Source: Silene noctiflora
Lineage: Eukaryota > Streptophyta > Magnoliopsida > Caryophyllales > Caryophyllaceae
Length of the DNA: 26,059 nucleotides
Assembly: GCA_009801015.1 (NCBI GenBank)
Contig: VHZZ01001190.1
Span: forward strand, 75,464 to 101,522
Direction of reading: 5' to 3'
In this document: piece after piece, positions 17,824 through 26,059 of the stretch
How positions within the stretch are numbered: position 1 is the stretch's first letter
Layout of the letters: every line of letters starts with the position of its first letter
Position numbers and translations under genes: made by a program
The notes under the pieces: generated by a model
What the model was told of the DNA's origin: nothing
Databases searched by the model: none
The model's input: only the letters and a program-made list of their open reading frames with translations

Positions 17824-20329
17824 TTAATCTTCCAAGAACTGCTGTCGCTCAAGTTCTAAGATAGTCTCTGTCAAATTGTTCAAACTACTGTTTGTACTTC
17901 CATTATTACTTCGGCACTCAGAAAGTTGTTCCCGCAGACTCCTTACAAGCTCATTCAGTTTCTGAATGTTCTTCTCTTGAGATAAAATAATCTGTTACAT
18001 ATACTCTGTATTAATAGCAGATCTTGCGTTAAATAACATTGTTAAGCTATTGACCACGTCCACAAACTCGCAACGTTTTGTACTAGAAAATGGAAACGTT
18101 AACAAGTGAAAGGAAGTCTTCACTCTTCAGAATATAAGAAGAAACATAACAATTTGCCAGGTTTCAAGAGGAAAGATCACTAAAACAAGGACAATGAACA
18201 TTTACACTACCTAATGCCAAGCATTTTCATTGGTCGGACCACTCTAAACATGATCTAGTAGAATGCACATGGCGAGAACATCACATGAAAGTTGGCAGCT
18301 AAATACCACATTATTGATGACGACCCTATCTTTTTTATATCTACCTAAAACTCAAGACTTTCAGTTTTCTTATTTCCATTCACACTAAAAAAAGTCGGCT
18401 ACAATTCTAGCATTTTCACAATAGTCCAAATATTCTCACAAATGAATGTCACACCTAAAAGTCCATGAAAGAAATGCTCATAGGGCAAGTCAAATTATAG
18501 CATCCAGTTTGTGCTTTCATAGATGCAAAAGCAACACTCGAAAGAAAATGGAATTTATGCCACAAAGAAGCTTTAACAAAGCTAATAAGTAGTGGCTAGG
18601 GGAAAAATCAGGGAAAAAAAAAGAAAACATAAACATCATATATGTATAGTAGGTTGCCGACACCCTCAAAAGAACAAAATGAAAAATAAGCGTCAAAGTT
18701 CCACAAGTACCCTGCAGTGATGGTATAAGAAATGCATATTCTTCAACTTGAGCATGTGAATGCCATGCTCTACTATCTACATTGGGTAATGAGAGAAAAG
18801 CAGCCGTAATCATAATGTAATTTCAATGGTTTGACTAACTGACCTAACAAAAATCAACAGGCATTGTAATTTGTAGGGTTCATTAGCTTTCTGCATTGAG
18901 AAGCATATACTCCGTAGCAATCAACAAAGTTAAGTATCGTCCTAGTTTTCCAAGACTCCAAATAAACAAAGAAAGAGGCATCTCTGACATAGCATAATTT
19001 ATTAAGCTACAAGATGGTATGCAGTATACACTACCAAGACTCCCATAGTTCCCGAAAACATAAAAACATTCCGGAGGAGTTCTTTGAGAACAAAGTTAAT
19101 TCTTCACATAGATTTTTTCATGCTTGTAACCTATGGCAGATCAACGTCTTTATATACAAAGGAAAAAGAAATGCACAATTTTATCCCAACTTATTCTCCA
19201 CTAAGACGTTAACACTTTGATTTATTTTATAACAATCTTAATGTCAAGGAATGACAACCAAATTCAGTCTCCTCCTTGTATACATTTCGGCTAATTCGCA
19301 ATCAACATAATCAAACCAATGACCACCAATCTTAATGACAAGGAATGACAACCAAATTCAGTTTCCTCCTTGTATACATTTCGGCTAATTCTCAATCAAC
19401 AGAATCAAACCAATAATCAAACACTCTGAAGAAGGGACTCATAAGTCATAACACAACTTACAACCCAATGAGCTAAGACAAATTTAGGCATTTCCCCCCA
19501 CATAAAATCAATACATCTAAATCTCCAAAATCTCTCTTCCTAATTGCAATGTTAACATTATACCTTAAAACACTATAAACAATTACACACACATATACTA
19601 GGAGTAATAGTTATCATTCATAGAACACTAAACTCAAAATCAATGCAAATAGTGGAGTAAGAGGGGAAGATGTACGCAGTCTTGCCCTTGTGTTATCAAG
19701 GCAAAGAGATAGTATCCGATTGATCCAAAATGAATTATGTCTAGAATTGCATCAAATAATTGTTATGGAGTACTCCGCATTTGGGCATTTCCTCCACATA
19801 AAACCAATACATCCCAATCGCCAACATCTCACTCCCTAATTGTAGCCTAAACCCTAACACACTTCAAACAGCTACACACATATAATAACAATCCCTCTTT
19901 CTGGACGTCTCAATCATTCGTTTGCCTTTTATATTCTTGGAGAAGGGTATTCTAATCAAAGGTAAGCAAATGATTCGGATGGATGGAGTAATAGTTACTG
20001 TTCATAGAACACTAAACTCAGAAGTCAGAATCAACTTAAACAACAATATTTACCCCAATATCTAACGGCCTTCTACAAATTGCGGGGTTAAGGGTTCGCA
20101 ACACAAAAGACTATATCCGAATGACCCAAAATGAAAATTACGTCGAGAACTACATAAAAATGAAAGAAACCTTCTCTTTAACAGCTTCTTCTCGCTTTGA
20201 AACACGAAGTTGTTTCTGAGATAAACTATGATTAGCATCAACATCAGTGACTATTTGTTGCCTCCACTCAAATTGCGAAGTAATTATCATTACCAATAAC
20301 AAAAACACCAACAACATTGGTCTCGACAT
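17824..20329 (-). CDS. Small membrane-anchored coiled-coil protein of unknown function
   Basis: Two coding exons, 20171-20329 and 17824-17991, join in phase 0 to 108 residues. The donor is AAG|GTTTC, the acceptor GTAACAG and the stop TAA. A 5'-UTR intron (about 20350-20473) precedes the start. Residues 4-18 (PMLLVFLLLVMIITS) form one hydrophobic segment, a signal anchor or signal peptide. The rest is charged and heptad-like (about 37-78, SQKQLRVSKREEAVKEK then IILSQEKNIQKLNELVRSLR), suggesting a coiled coil, ending in a Ser/Asn-rich stretch and ELERQQFLED. I believe similar small proteins exist across plants (memory, not checked), but I know of no assigned function. Gene support comes from the exact frame join, splice sites, amphipathic continuity across the intron and an upstream TATA-like box. 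The 2.2-kb intron carries duplications and a MITE. Confidence 0.8.
19233..19414. repeat. 94-bp tandem duplication in the intron
   Basis: The segment caatcttaatgtcaaggaat (19233) repeats 94 bp later at 19327 (caatcttaatgacaaggaat). Only a few differences are visible over about 88 bp, including cctccttgtatacatttcgg in both copies. The duplication looks recent. Confidence 0.85.
19483..19752. repeat. Intronic segmental duplication, copy 1 (MITE-free)
   Basis: Begins tttaggcatttcc and ends about tccaaaatgaattatgtct. It pairs with 19780-20155. In place of the MITE found in copy 2 it has TA-CTAGGAG-TA at 19596-19606, which looks like an excision footprint. Confidence 0.7.
19780..20155. repeat. Intronic segmental duplication, copy 2 (with MITE)
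   Basis: Begins tttgggcatttcctccacat and ends about tacgtcgagaactacat, 15 bp before the exon donor at 20170. Homologous to 19483-19752, with about 100 extra bp from a MITE insertion and other divergence. Confidence 0.7.
19889..19990. mobile_element. Stowaway-like MITE inside duplication copy 2
   Basis: The left end has ctggacgtctcaatcattcg (19911-19920 at its right part) and the right end has aggtaagcaaatgattcgga..ggagta (to 19990). They are inverted repeats of the form 'tcc..caatcattt/cgtttgcc', with TA at the right border. A diverged relative lies at 25384-25440. About 100 bp long and non-coding. Confidence 0.6.
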
Positions 20330-20615
20330 TCTTCGTTATTCGCCACCACCTAAATATCAAAACCCCATTATTTCAATCATAATTTAAGAAACCCTAACAA
20401 ATTGGGGATGAAATGATGAACATGAAACCCTAATTGTGAAATCAAAAAGGCGAATTGAAGAAAGATTAATTACCAATTAGAAGGTGGAATTGAGGGAATC
20501 CAATTTAGGGATTCAATGTTGGTTGCAACTCTTGCAAGCTCAGTGTAGTGAATGGAGTTTTTCTCTCTCTTACTTTTTTTAGAGAGAGAAAGTTTAGAGA
20601 AAATGCTATGAAGGG

Positions 20616-20627
20616 AAATAAATATTT
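20616..20627 (-). promoter_or_regulatory. TATA-like box of the small membrane-protein gene
   Basis: On the minus strand aaatatttattt lies about 30-40 nt ahead of a CT-rich start region (tttctctctct, about 20595-20580). The untranslated first exon ends at the donor CTAATTG|GTAATT (20474/20473). The position fits a plant core promoter. Confidence 0.45.
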
Positions 20628-20639
20628 GGGACTAAACTG

Positions 20640-21820
20640 TGGTGGTTTATTTTTTATTTATTTTTTGTGTATAACATTTATTTTAGTTCGGATTCGAGTC
20701 GGGTAAGACTATTAATATAATAAATCTCTCATATCTGGATTCTAATGTTCGAATTTGATACCTCTCATTAGGATAGAACAACTCCTTACCCGTCGATCTA
20801 CGCGCTCATGAGTACGGTGGTTTATTCATTGAAGGGTTACTATAATGGGAAAGTGAAGAGTTACTATAATAGGAAAGTGAAGTAAAGTGTAATTTATGGA
20901 TTAGTAAAGAAGTATACATGCATAAAAGGAACTTAAAACCTTTATAAAAAAAAGTTGTGTAATAATTAAGGTACAATGTATAAGCAGTCATTTTATATTA
21001 GACGTTTCATTAAGCTTTGTTCTTTTAAATTAAAATGGTTGGAATGAAATTGATTCGATAGTAAAAATAAACTAAACTAAAATGTAAACTAAACTTGTAA
21101 AAACTTAAAATTAAGCATAAAAGAATATATGGCCTTAGTATCTAGTAACAACAACCGTTGATATCCCAACAACAACAACACTAAATTACTTTGTATCGAA
21201 CTTTTTTTTGGCGAATGAACTAATAAAAAAAGGTTGATTTTTGTCAAGTCATGAAGTGTAAATAATTTTGTGATGTCGAACTTTCAATAGCAACTTGAGA
21301 TTTAATTTAGAGAGTTAATGCATCAAGCAAACTACTATTTGAATAACTAACTAGTTTTGAAACCCGTGAAAAAATCACGGGTATTATACAAGTTTCCCTC
21401 TTTTGGTTAATACTACCTGTATAAACACGAATTATTTGAAAACATGGCAAATGATAAAATGAGATGTAAATTATGAAAATTAAATATAATAACACGGTAC
21501 TCCGTACTATGACTATGGTTAACTCTCTTTATTTTTTTTTCCTATTAATCCCCATTTGCTTTTCAAGGGTTATTAAATTATCAAATTTTGAGGGATTTCG
21601 CGGTTTTATTTTAAATGGTTTTTTTTATTCTAATTTTTTTAATTATAGTCTTTATATAATCAAATACTAACTAAAATTAAGTTCCCAAAAAACAAAAAAC
21701 AAAAAAAAAACTAAAATTAAGTATAAGAATGTCAATGCTTTAGTTACCCTTCAACTATATTGTATTGTGTATAAATTTAATTATTATTCCATAAATAAAA
21801 ATGATAGAAATTTATGAATG
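20640..21820. other. AT-rich intergenic DNA with short repeats
   Basis: No gene is seen. A 24-bp unit (gttactataatgggaaagtgaa) is duplicated in tandem at about 20837-20884. A short palindrome acccgtgaaaaaatcacgggt is at 21363-21383. A weak B-box-like gttcgaatttgat near 20748 and a caacaacaacaac tail near 21168-21180 may be retroposon scraps. Confidence 0.45.
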
Positions 21821-21824
21821 TATA

Positions 21825-21914
21825 CAAATCCCATGTGGAATAAAATTAAATGTGTTAAAGATGATGTGGAATAAAATTAAATGGATTAAGGCAGCCTTTT
21901 AATTATATAGTATA
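21825..21914 (+). repeat. 90-bp direct repeat, copy 1
   Basis: Starts caaatcccatgtggaataaa and ends tatagtata. It matches 22756-22845 at 89 of 90 positions (ggcagcc versus ggtagcc). Internally 'gtggaataaaattaaatg' occurs twice. Looks like the end of a transposable element. Confidence 0.9.
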
Positions 21915-21955
21915 GATAACAGGAAAATTTGTTAAGGTATATATATACTCCGTAT

Positions 21956-22450
21956 TGTTGGGGTACAGAGTACAGAAGCGGATAAATTCAACCAAAGATT
22001 TAAGAGAAAAAAGATAAAGACAATAAAAATAACACCAAGACTTTTAGGTGGAAAACCCCTCTTTAAATAGAGGTAAAAAATTACCGGCGAGAGAGCCAAG
22101 TATTTCACTATAATGATATGGGAATAAAGGATAATTTCCTCAAGGACTATAAAAATAGTCAAGCTAATAAACTCTCGATAGGTGTTAAATATTAGCACCC
22201 AAAATGATTATGGAGAATAGTAATAAAGGAAGAAGAGAAGATTAATATTTGTTGTTATTGTTGTGGAATATTTTGCGGAGGATTGAGAATGTATTTATAA
22301 TGTATTGAAAATTAATGAGCAAATCCGTTACTTCACCATATGTTACACACTCTTCATTACTCCATCAAATGCATAACTTTAGCATCCGTTGCATTAGTGT
22401 TCCTAACTCCAAACTTCAATTGCATGAAGAAGTTAACATAAAACATCACA
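21956..22450. mobile_element. Possible solo-LTR-like sequence
   Basis: Begins TGTTGGGGTACAG, a start often seen in Copia-type LTRs. It contains 'aggtggaaaacccctcttt', which I associate with plant repeats. The right end is not defined (candidate ..caatctcaca near 22455) and no 5-bp target duplication was confirmed. No protein domain of a retroelement is present. Confidence 0.25.
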
Positions 22451-22755
22451 ATCTCACATTATTATTGTGGTCCTTATTTCTTGAAAACCTCTTAGTGTTA
22501 TACCGAGATAATTTTTGGGGTCGTTATTTGGATGGAAGTTTAATATCTTTATTATTGTGGTCCTTTGGTAGTATTAGAGTGCCAAAATTTGTTATTTCAG
22601 TGCGTGACAGGTTTACCCGATATAAAGAAGTACGAACTAATGTATTGGTGTTGATGTGTTTNCATGATATTTAAAATAAAACTCAAAAACTTTAATATAA
22701 AACTCAGAAAATAGATATTAAGAGGTACTACCTCAGATGTATAATCCATGAACTG

Positions 22756-22845
22756 CAAATCCCATGTGGAATAAAATTAAATGTGTTAAAGATGATGTGG
22801 AATAAAATTAAATGGATTAAGGTAGCCTTTTAATTATATAGTATA
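22756..22845 (+). repeat. 90-bp direct repeat, copy 2
   Basis: Second copy of 21825-21914, same orientation, one visible difference. The two copies enclose 841 bp. Confidence 0.9.
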
Positions 22846-23282
22846 AATTAAATATGTTGTCTACCAAACACCCGATAATAACGTATTAACATGCTTTGAC
22901 TTGATGAGGTTTGATAGCCCAAAACGCATGGCAAATGCCTTACAGATACACAATTAGATGGCTCTTCCATTAAAAAAAAAATCAATTAAATTAGGGATCA
23001 TAATCCATATGATTGATGATGAAATTACAAGATCACGTGAAATACAAGTTCATAGGAAATATAAACTCCCTCATCTAATTCATTGGAGTACTAGCTTACT
23101 TGCTTCGACTATCCAAAATCCGAAATTCTTAGTACTAAATTCTCCGTCGACAATGAAAATATGTCAACTAAACAACTTTGCATCAACCATAATACAAACA
23201 TATTTGAATCTTACAAACCTCTGAAAGATTCAACGTTGAATATATACAAATTGGTAACACACATTCGAACCGAAAGACGTCG
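22846..23282. other. Intergenic / NAC gene 3' region
   Basis: AT-rich. The part nearest 23282 should be the 3' UTR of the NAC gene on the minus strand. The plus-strand ORF at 22958-23224 has no recognisable features and I do not accept it as a gene. Confidence 0.4.
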
Positions 23283-25249
23283 TCAAACTGTAGAAGTCGA
23301 CACTACATGCCATGGTGTTCTCGTATAGTGGAAGAGTCCAGCAGGATTAGCGCCATAGCTAAGAAACAGGATCAACATACCCATAGTTATCAGGACAACA
23401 TATAGACGATTGTAACCGCCACTTATCCGTAGCCTCATCGGTCCTTCCGGTATACTTTTCCTCCAAAATCGCTTCAAGGCAGGACTAGCAATCATGTTTT
23501 CGTCCGAGTGCTCCTCTGTTTCCTCCTTGTGAGGGCTCAGTCGCCTCATTTTTTGCAACCTTATCCTTCTATTTGACGTTCCCTGAAAAGTAGGATATGA
23601 CCGTGCTAAGCTAGGATGGCCTGGCTGCCTATACACTCGCGGTATTATAGTCACCATAGGTGAAGTTGGTGGACATTCATCTAACTGAACGATGTTATCG
23701 TTCAGTATTTCAGCAAATAGATCATCTTCATAGTTGAAGTTCTCATACTAGTTCACACAAACGATAGTTTTAGAACCGAGACGAAACTAGTAAGAGTGAA
23801 ACAAGAAGAAGTAGAAATATTGAATAAATTTAAATAATGAAGACTTGGATTGTACTGTGACTATGAAGTCGTCTGACTCTTCTCCCTCATTTAGATATTC
23901 TAATGTTTGAAACCAGTAATGAGTATAACCTCTCGTGACTTTACTTCAAAATTAGCGAAGATTTGGAGATAAACATTACTCCGTATATTAGACCCTTATG
24001 CCTGGGAAGATGTAAGGGTTAGATCACGCAATCTTACTCCTATAAAAATAGTAAGCGCGAGGGTGCTTTCAGTAATAGATAATGAGAGATTTACTGAATC
24101 ACTCGACTTTATTACGTACTTGAACAAGAAATTTCATCATCCGACGCTGATGGTGAAACGAAAATGAAAGAAGCGCAACATATATAATTAAGCACATACC
24201 TTAGTGTGATTAGTGAAAGATTTATGCTGCAACATCTCATCTCTAGTCTTCCAATTTGCCTCCGATGCAGAATCAAACTGCTCCACAGAATGGGAACCAT
24301 GACTACTTTGAATCGTTTTGTTCCTTGCATCGGTACCTAGTGGCTCCAACTCACACCCTGAATTTGTTGCAGTATTACTCATTGCTGATGATTTTGGCTC
24401 GAGATTATGTCCACTAGAACTATCACTCGTGTGATCGCATTTCTTCCTAAGGCGACAAACCACCAAACCATCCTACATAATCACAACCCATGTTAATACA
24501 CAAGCTCTACTATAGTAAACTAGATATTCTACAAATTGATCAGGATCCGTGATTAATGTTTTGGATCTACCACTGTTCTTTACAACCGTGACATCCTAAT
24601 TCATAGCATAGCACGAAGCCACAAACAATCGAAAGGATTCCAAGTTAGAAAATGTGATCCAGGGGCGAACGTTTAAGGCCATGTTCAATCATGAGCGTGC
24701 AAATCAGGCCTCTGGTTTTGATAAGATTCAATCCCAACCTTGGAAATAGTTCACTTGTACATTCATATTTGGGGCCTCATTTTCCTGTTGCTCCATTTGT
24801 TTTAAGACGCATGTGATAGTTGTGATCTCATCAAGAAGGTTAATATATGGGTCTAATATGAGTCGGATAATGTGACATTATATCAGCCAGTTTAGCTTGC
24901 AAAGTCGTAAATCATAAAGTACGAATCATATCAGCATACAAAAACCCTCAAAGGAATCACACGGAGTACCTAGCTAGCTAACATTGGAGATAACCAATAC
25001 CTGAGCATTTCCGATCATACAGTACTCATGCATAGTCCACCCCGTCCTCTCCCCCTTGGGAGCACGACCAATGTGGAATACCAAAGTTCGTTTTGTTCCA
25101 ATCACATTCGAACCTGACTTGACTGCACGCTCCTTCCCAGTCGCTTTCCAGAAGCCAATTTCGGTGGCCCTTTTACTTTGCGATCCATTTGGGTACTTCT
25201 TACTACGTGGCGAAAAGAAAAACCACTCTTGATCCGAGTTGATAATAGC
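23283..25249 (-). CDS. Membrane-tethered NAC transcription factor, 3' part (NTL type)
   Basis: Three exons in phase 0: 25001-25249 (83 codons, acceptor GCCAAG, donor GTATTG), 24200-24472 (91 codons, acceptor ATGTAG, donor GTATGT) and 23283-23747 (154 codons plus TGA, acceptor AACTAG). Exon 25001-25249 encodes NAC subdomains C and [57 protein letters not shown]. Exon 24200-24472 opens with subdomain E ([11 protein letters not shown]). The C-terminal exon has an acidic stretch and, about 40 residues from the end, a single hydrophobic segment ([17 protein letters not shown]). Family knowledge: such NAC factors sit in a membrane and are released by stress-triggered cleavage to enter the nucleus. 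Subdomains A and B (LPPGFRFHPTDEEL type) are absent up to the right edge, so exon 1 lies beyond 26059 and intron 1 exceeds 800 bp. The gene is partial because of the window, not broken. Confidence 0.92.
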
Positions 25250-26059
25250 CTTGGCTATTAAGGGACATAATCACCTCTTATCAGTTATAAATCAACTACC
25301 AAAATCTGAAGTCCCAAAAAAAAACGTACAGCCACTTATAATTACAAATTTACAACAATTCAAATCCTAAACATTGTCGACTATCTCCGTCCCAATCATT
25401 TGTTTACCTTTGATTAAAATACTTCTCACAAAGAGTAGTCAAAGACTAAGATGTAGCCATGATAGTGGTAAACATTTGCAGATGTTTATTAGCTTAATTG
25501 ATAAAATTATAAGAGGTGGTGTTTGGTTTCAACATGCACATAATCAATTTCTTTATACGGAGTAGTCTTTTATTTGACTTTAAAATGATAAAGTTGAGTT
25601 ATCTCAGAATATAAATAGTATTCCCCGTTCCAATCATTTAATTACTTCTATTCTACTCATTATATTTTAATCAAGACAAATAAATTAGGGACGTGTTTTT
25701 TCAAATACGAATTTTACTCTTTCACATACGTCTTTTACAAATGTACCCTTCTCATTTTTTTCATTCCATCAACCAGGTAATTTTTCTCCTCTCTTTCCTC
25801 ATCTCTCTTCACCACCAACCTCACCTCCGTTTAACACCTTCCTTGCTCCGGTCAGTCCGGTCGTCGGCTAACGTCACTCCAACCGACATGAAGTGGAAAT
25901 CATTGACAAATTGTTTTTATTCATGCTTATTTTTTTATCTATTATTGTTGGTTGTTTCCTTAGCGGCACATTCGATAATGCATCTGGGCATCTGGCAGCT
26001 AGCCTTGTTCAGTTTTGTCAAGATGAGCCAAAGTGACGAGAACCTTCAGATGTGAAAAC
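25250..26059 (-). other. Start of the long first intron of the NAC gene, with MITE pieces
   Basis: The region continues the NAC gene to the window edge. It contains Stowaway-like ends ctccgtcccaatcatttgtt (25384-25403) and ccccgttccaatcatttaat (about 25622-25641). I see no NAC exon 1. The plus-strand ORF 25693-26055 is Leu/Phe-rich and low complexity, and is listed under findings. Confidence 0.5.
25384..25567. mobile_element. Stowaway-like MITE, decayed
   Basis: Starts ctccgtcccaatcatttgtt then tacctttgattaaaatactt, which matches the complement of the right end of the MITE at 19889-19990. A 'tacggagta' (25556-25564) may be the other border. The interior is diverged or nested. Confidence 0.45.

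Noticed and set aside
22315..22674. 119-codon plus-strand ORF
   Set aside because: Crosses an ambiguous base, has no recognisable motif, and overlaps an LTR-like or repeat segment.
1..26059. CRISPR array, biosynthetic cluster or integrated virus
   Set aside because: No regularly spaced identical repeats, no neighbouring enzymes of one pathway, and no reverse transcriptase, capsid or viral replicase motifs were seen in any frame.

Overview
This window reads as nuclear DNA of a eudicot plant. The genes have many short introns with GT..AG borders, their closest relatives as I recall them are plant nuclear families, and the intergenic DNA is AT-rich and full of small inverted-repeat transposons (Mutator-like, hAT-like, Stowaway-like), SINE-like relics and an RTE-LINE tail. 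The repeat vocabulary (frequent 'ctccgt' Stowaway ends and 'cgggtcggg' hAT ends) made me think of Caryophyllales, but that is a weak inference. There is no bacterial, viral or CRISPR-like content.

Layout. Positions 1-7000 hold no gene that I can support. They contain a TTCAG minisatellite (1-65), a Mutator-like MITE with a perfect 9-bp target duplication (569-764), a 350-bp foldback repeat (1611-1959), a hAT-like MITE with an 8-bp target duplication (2829-3375), two tRNA-derived SINE-like relics, and a 95-100-bp direct duplication around 5000-5745. The minus strand then carries five protein genes in a row. (1) A three-exon A-type iron-sulfur carrier, ISCA1-like (7209-10093), has a roughly 580-bp foldback transposon inside intron 2. 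(2) An intronless P-class pentatricopeptide repeat protein (10915-12267) resembles Arabidopsis At1g77405. (3) A ten-exon endonuclease/exonuclease/phosphatase-fold protein with a C-terminal EF-hand-like region (13947-16318) resembles At5g54130. (4) A two-coding-exon, 108-residue membrane-anchored coiled-coil protein has unknown function (17824-20329). (5) The 3' three exons of a membrane-tethered NAC transcription factor (23283-25249) have a first exon that must lie beyond the right edge. One RNA gene, tRNA-Cys(GCA), is on the plus strand at 13695-13766.

I reconstructed exons by hand from family motifs, reading frame and splice dinucleotides. In every gene the frames join without a break, so I consider all five intact, apart from the window-edge truncation of the NAC gene. 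They look like independent housekeeping and regulatory genes, not a pathway cluster. One possible link is a 27-bp block with an E2F-like core (GGCGGGAA). It occurs at 25/27 identity, in the same orientation, just upstream of both the ISCA1-like and the PPR coding starts.

I found no clearly new multi-gene system. The items most worth a second look are the shared 27-bp promoter block, the foldback element in the ISCA1 intron, and a tandem duplication in the intron of the unknown membrane gene, where one copy carries a Stowaway-like MITE and the other what looks like its excision footprint. Also notable are the degenerate EF-hands of the nuclease-like protein, the small membrane protein itself, and a nearly identical 90-bp direct repeat flanking 841 bp near 22 kb.
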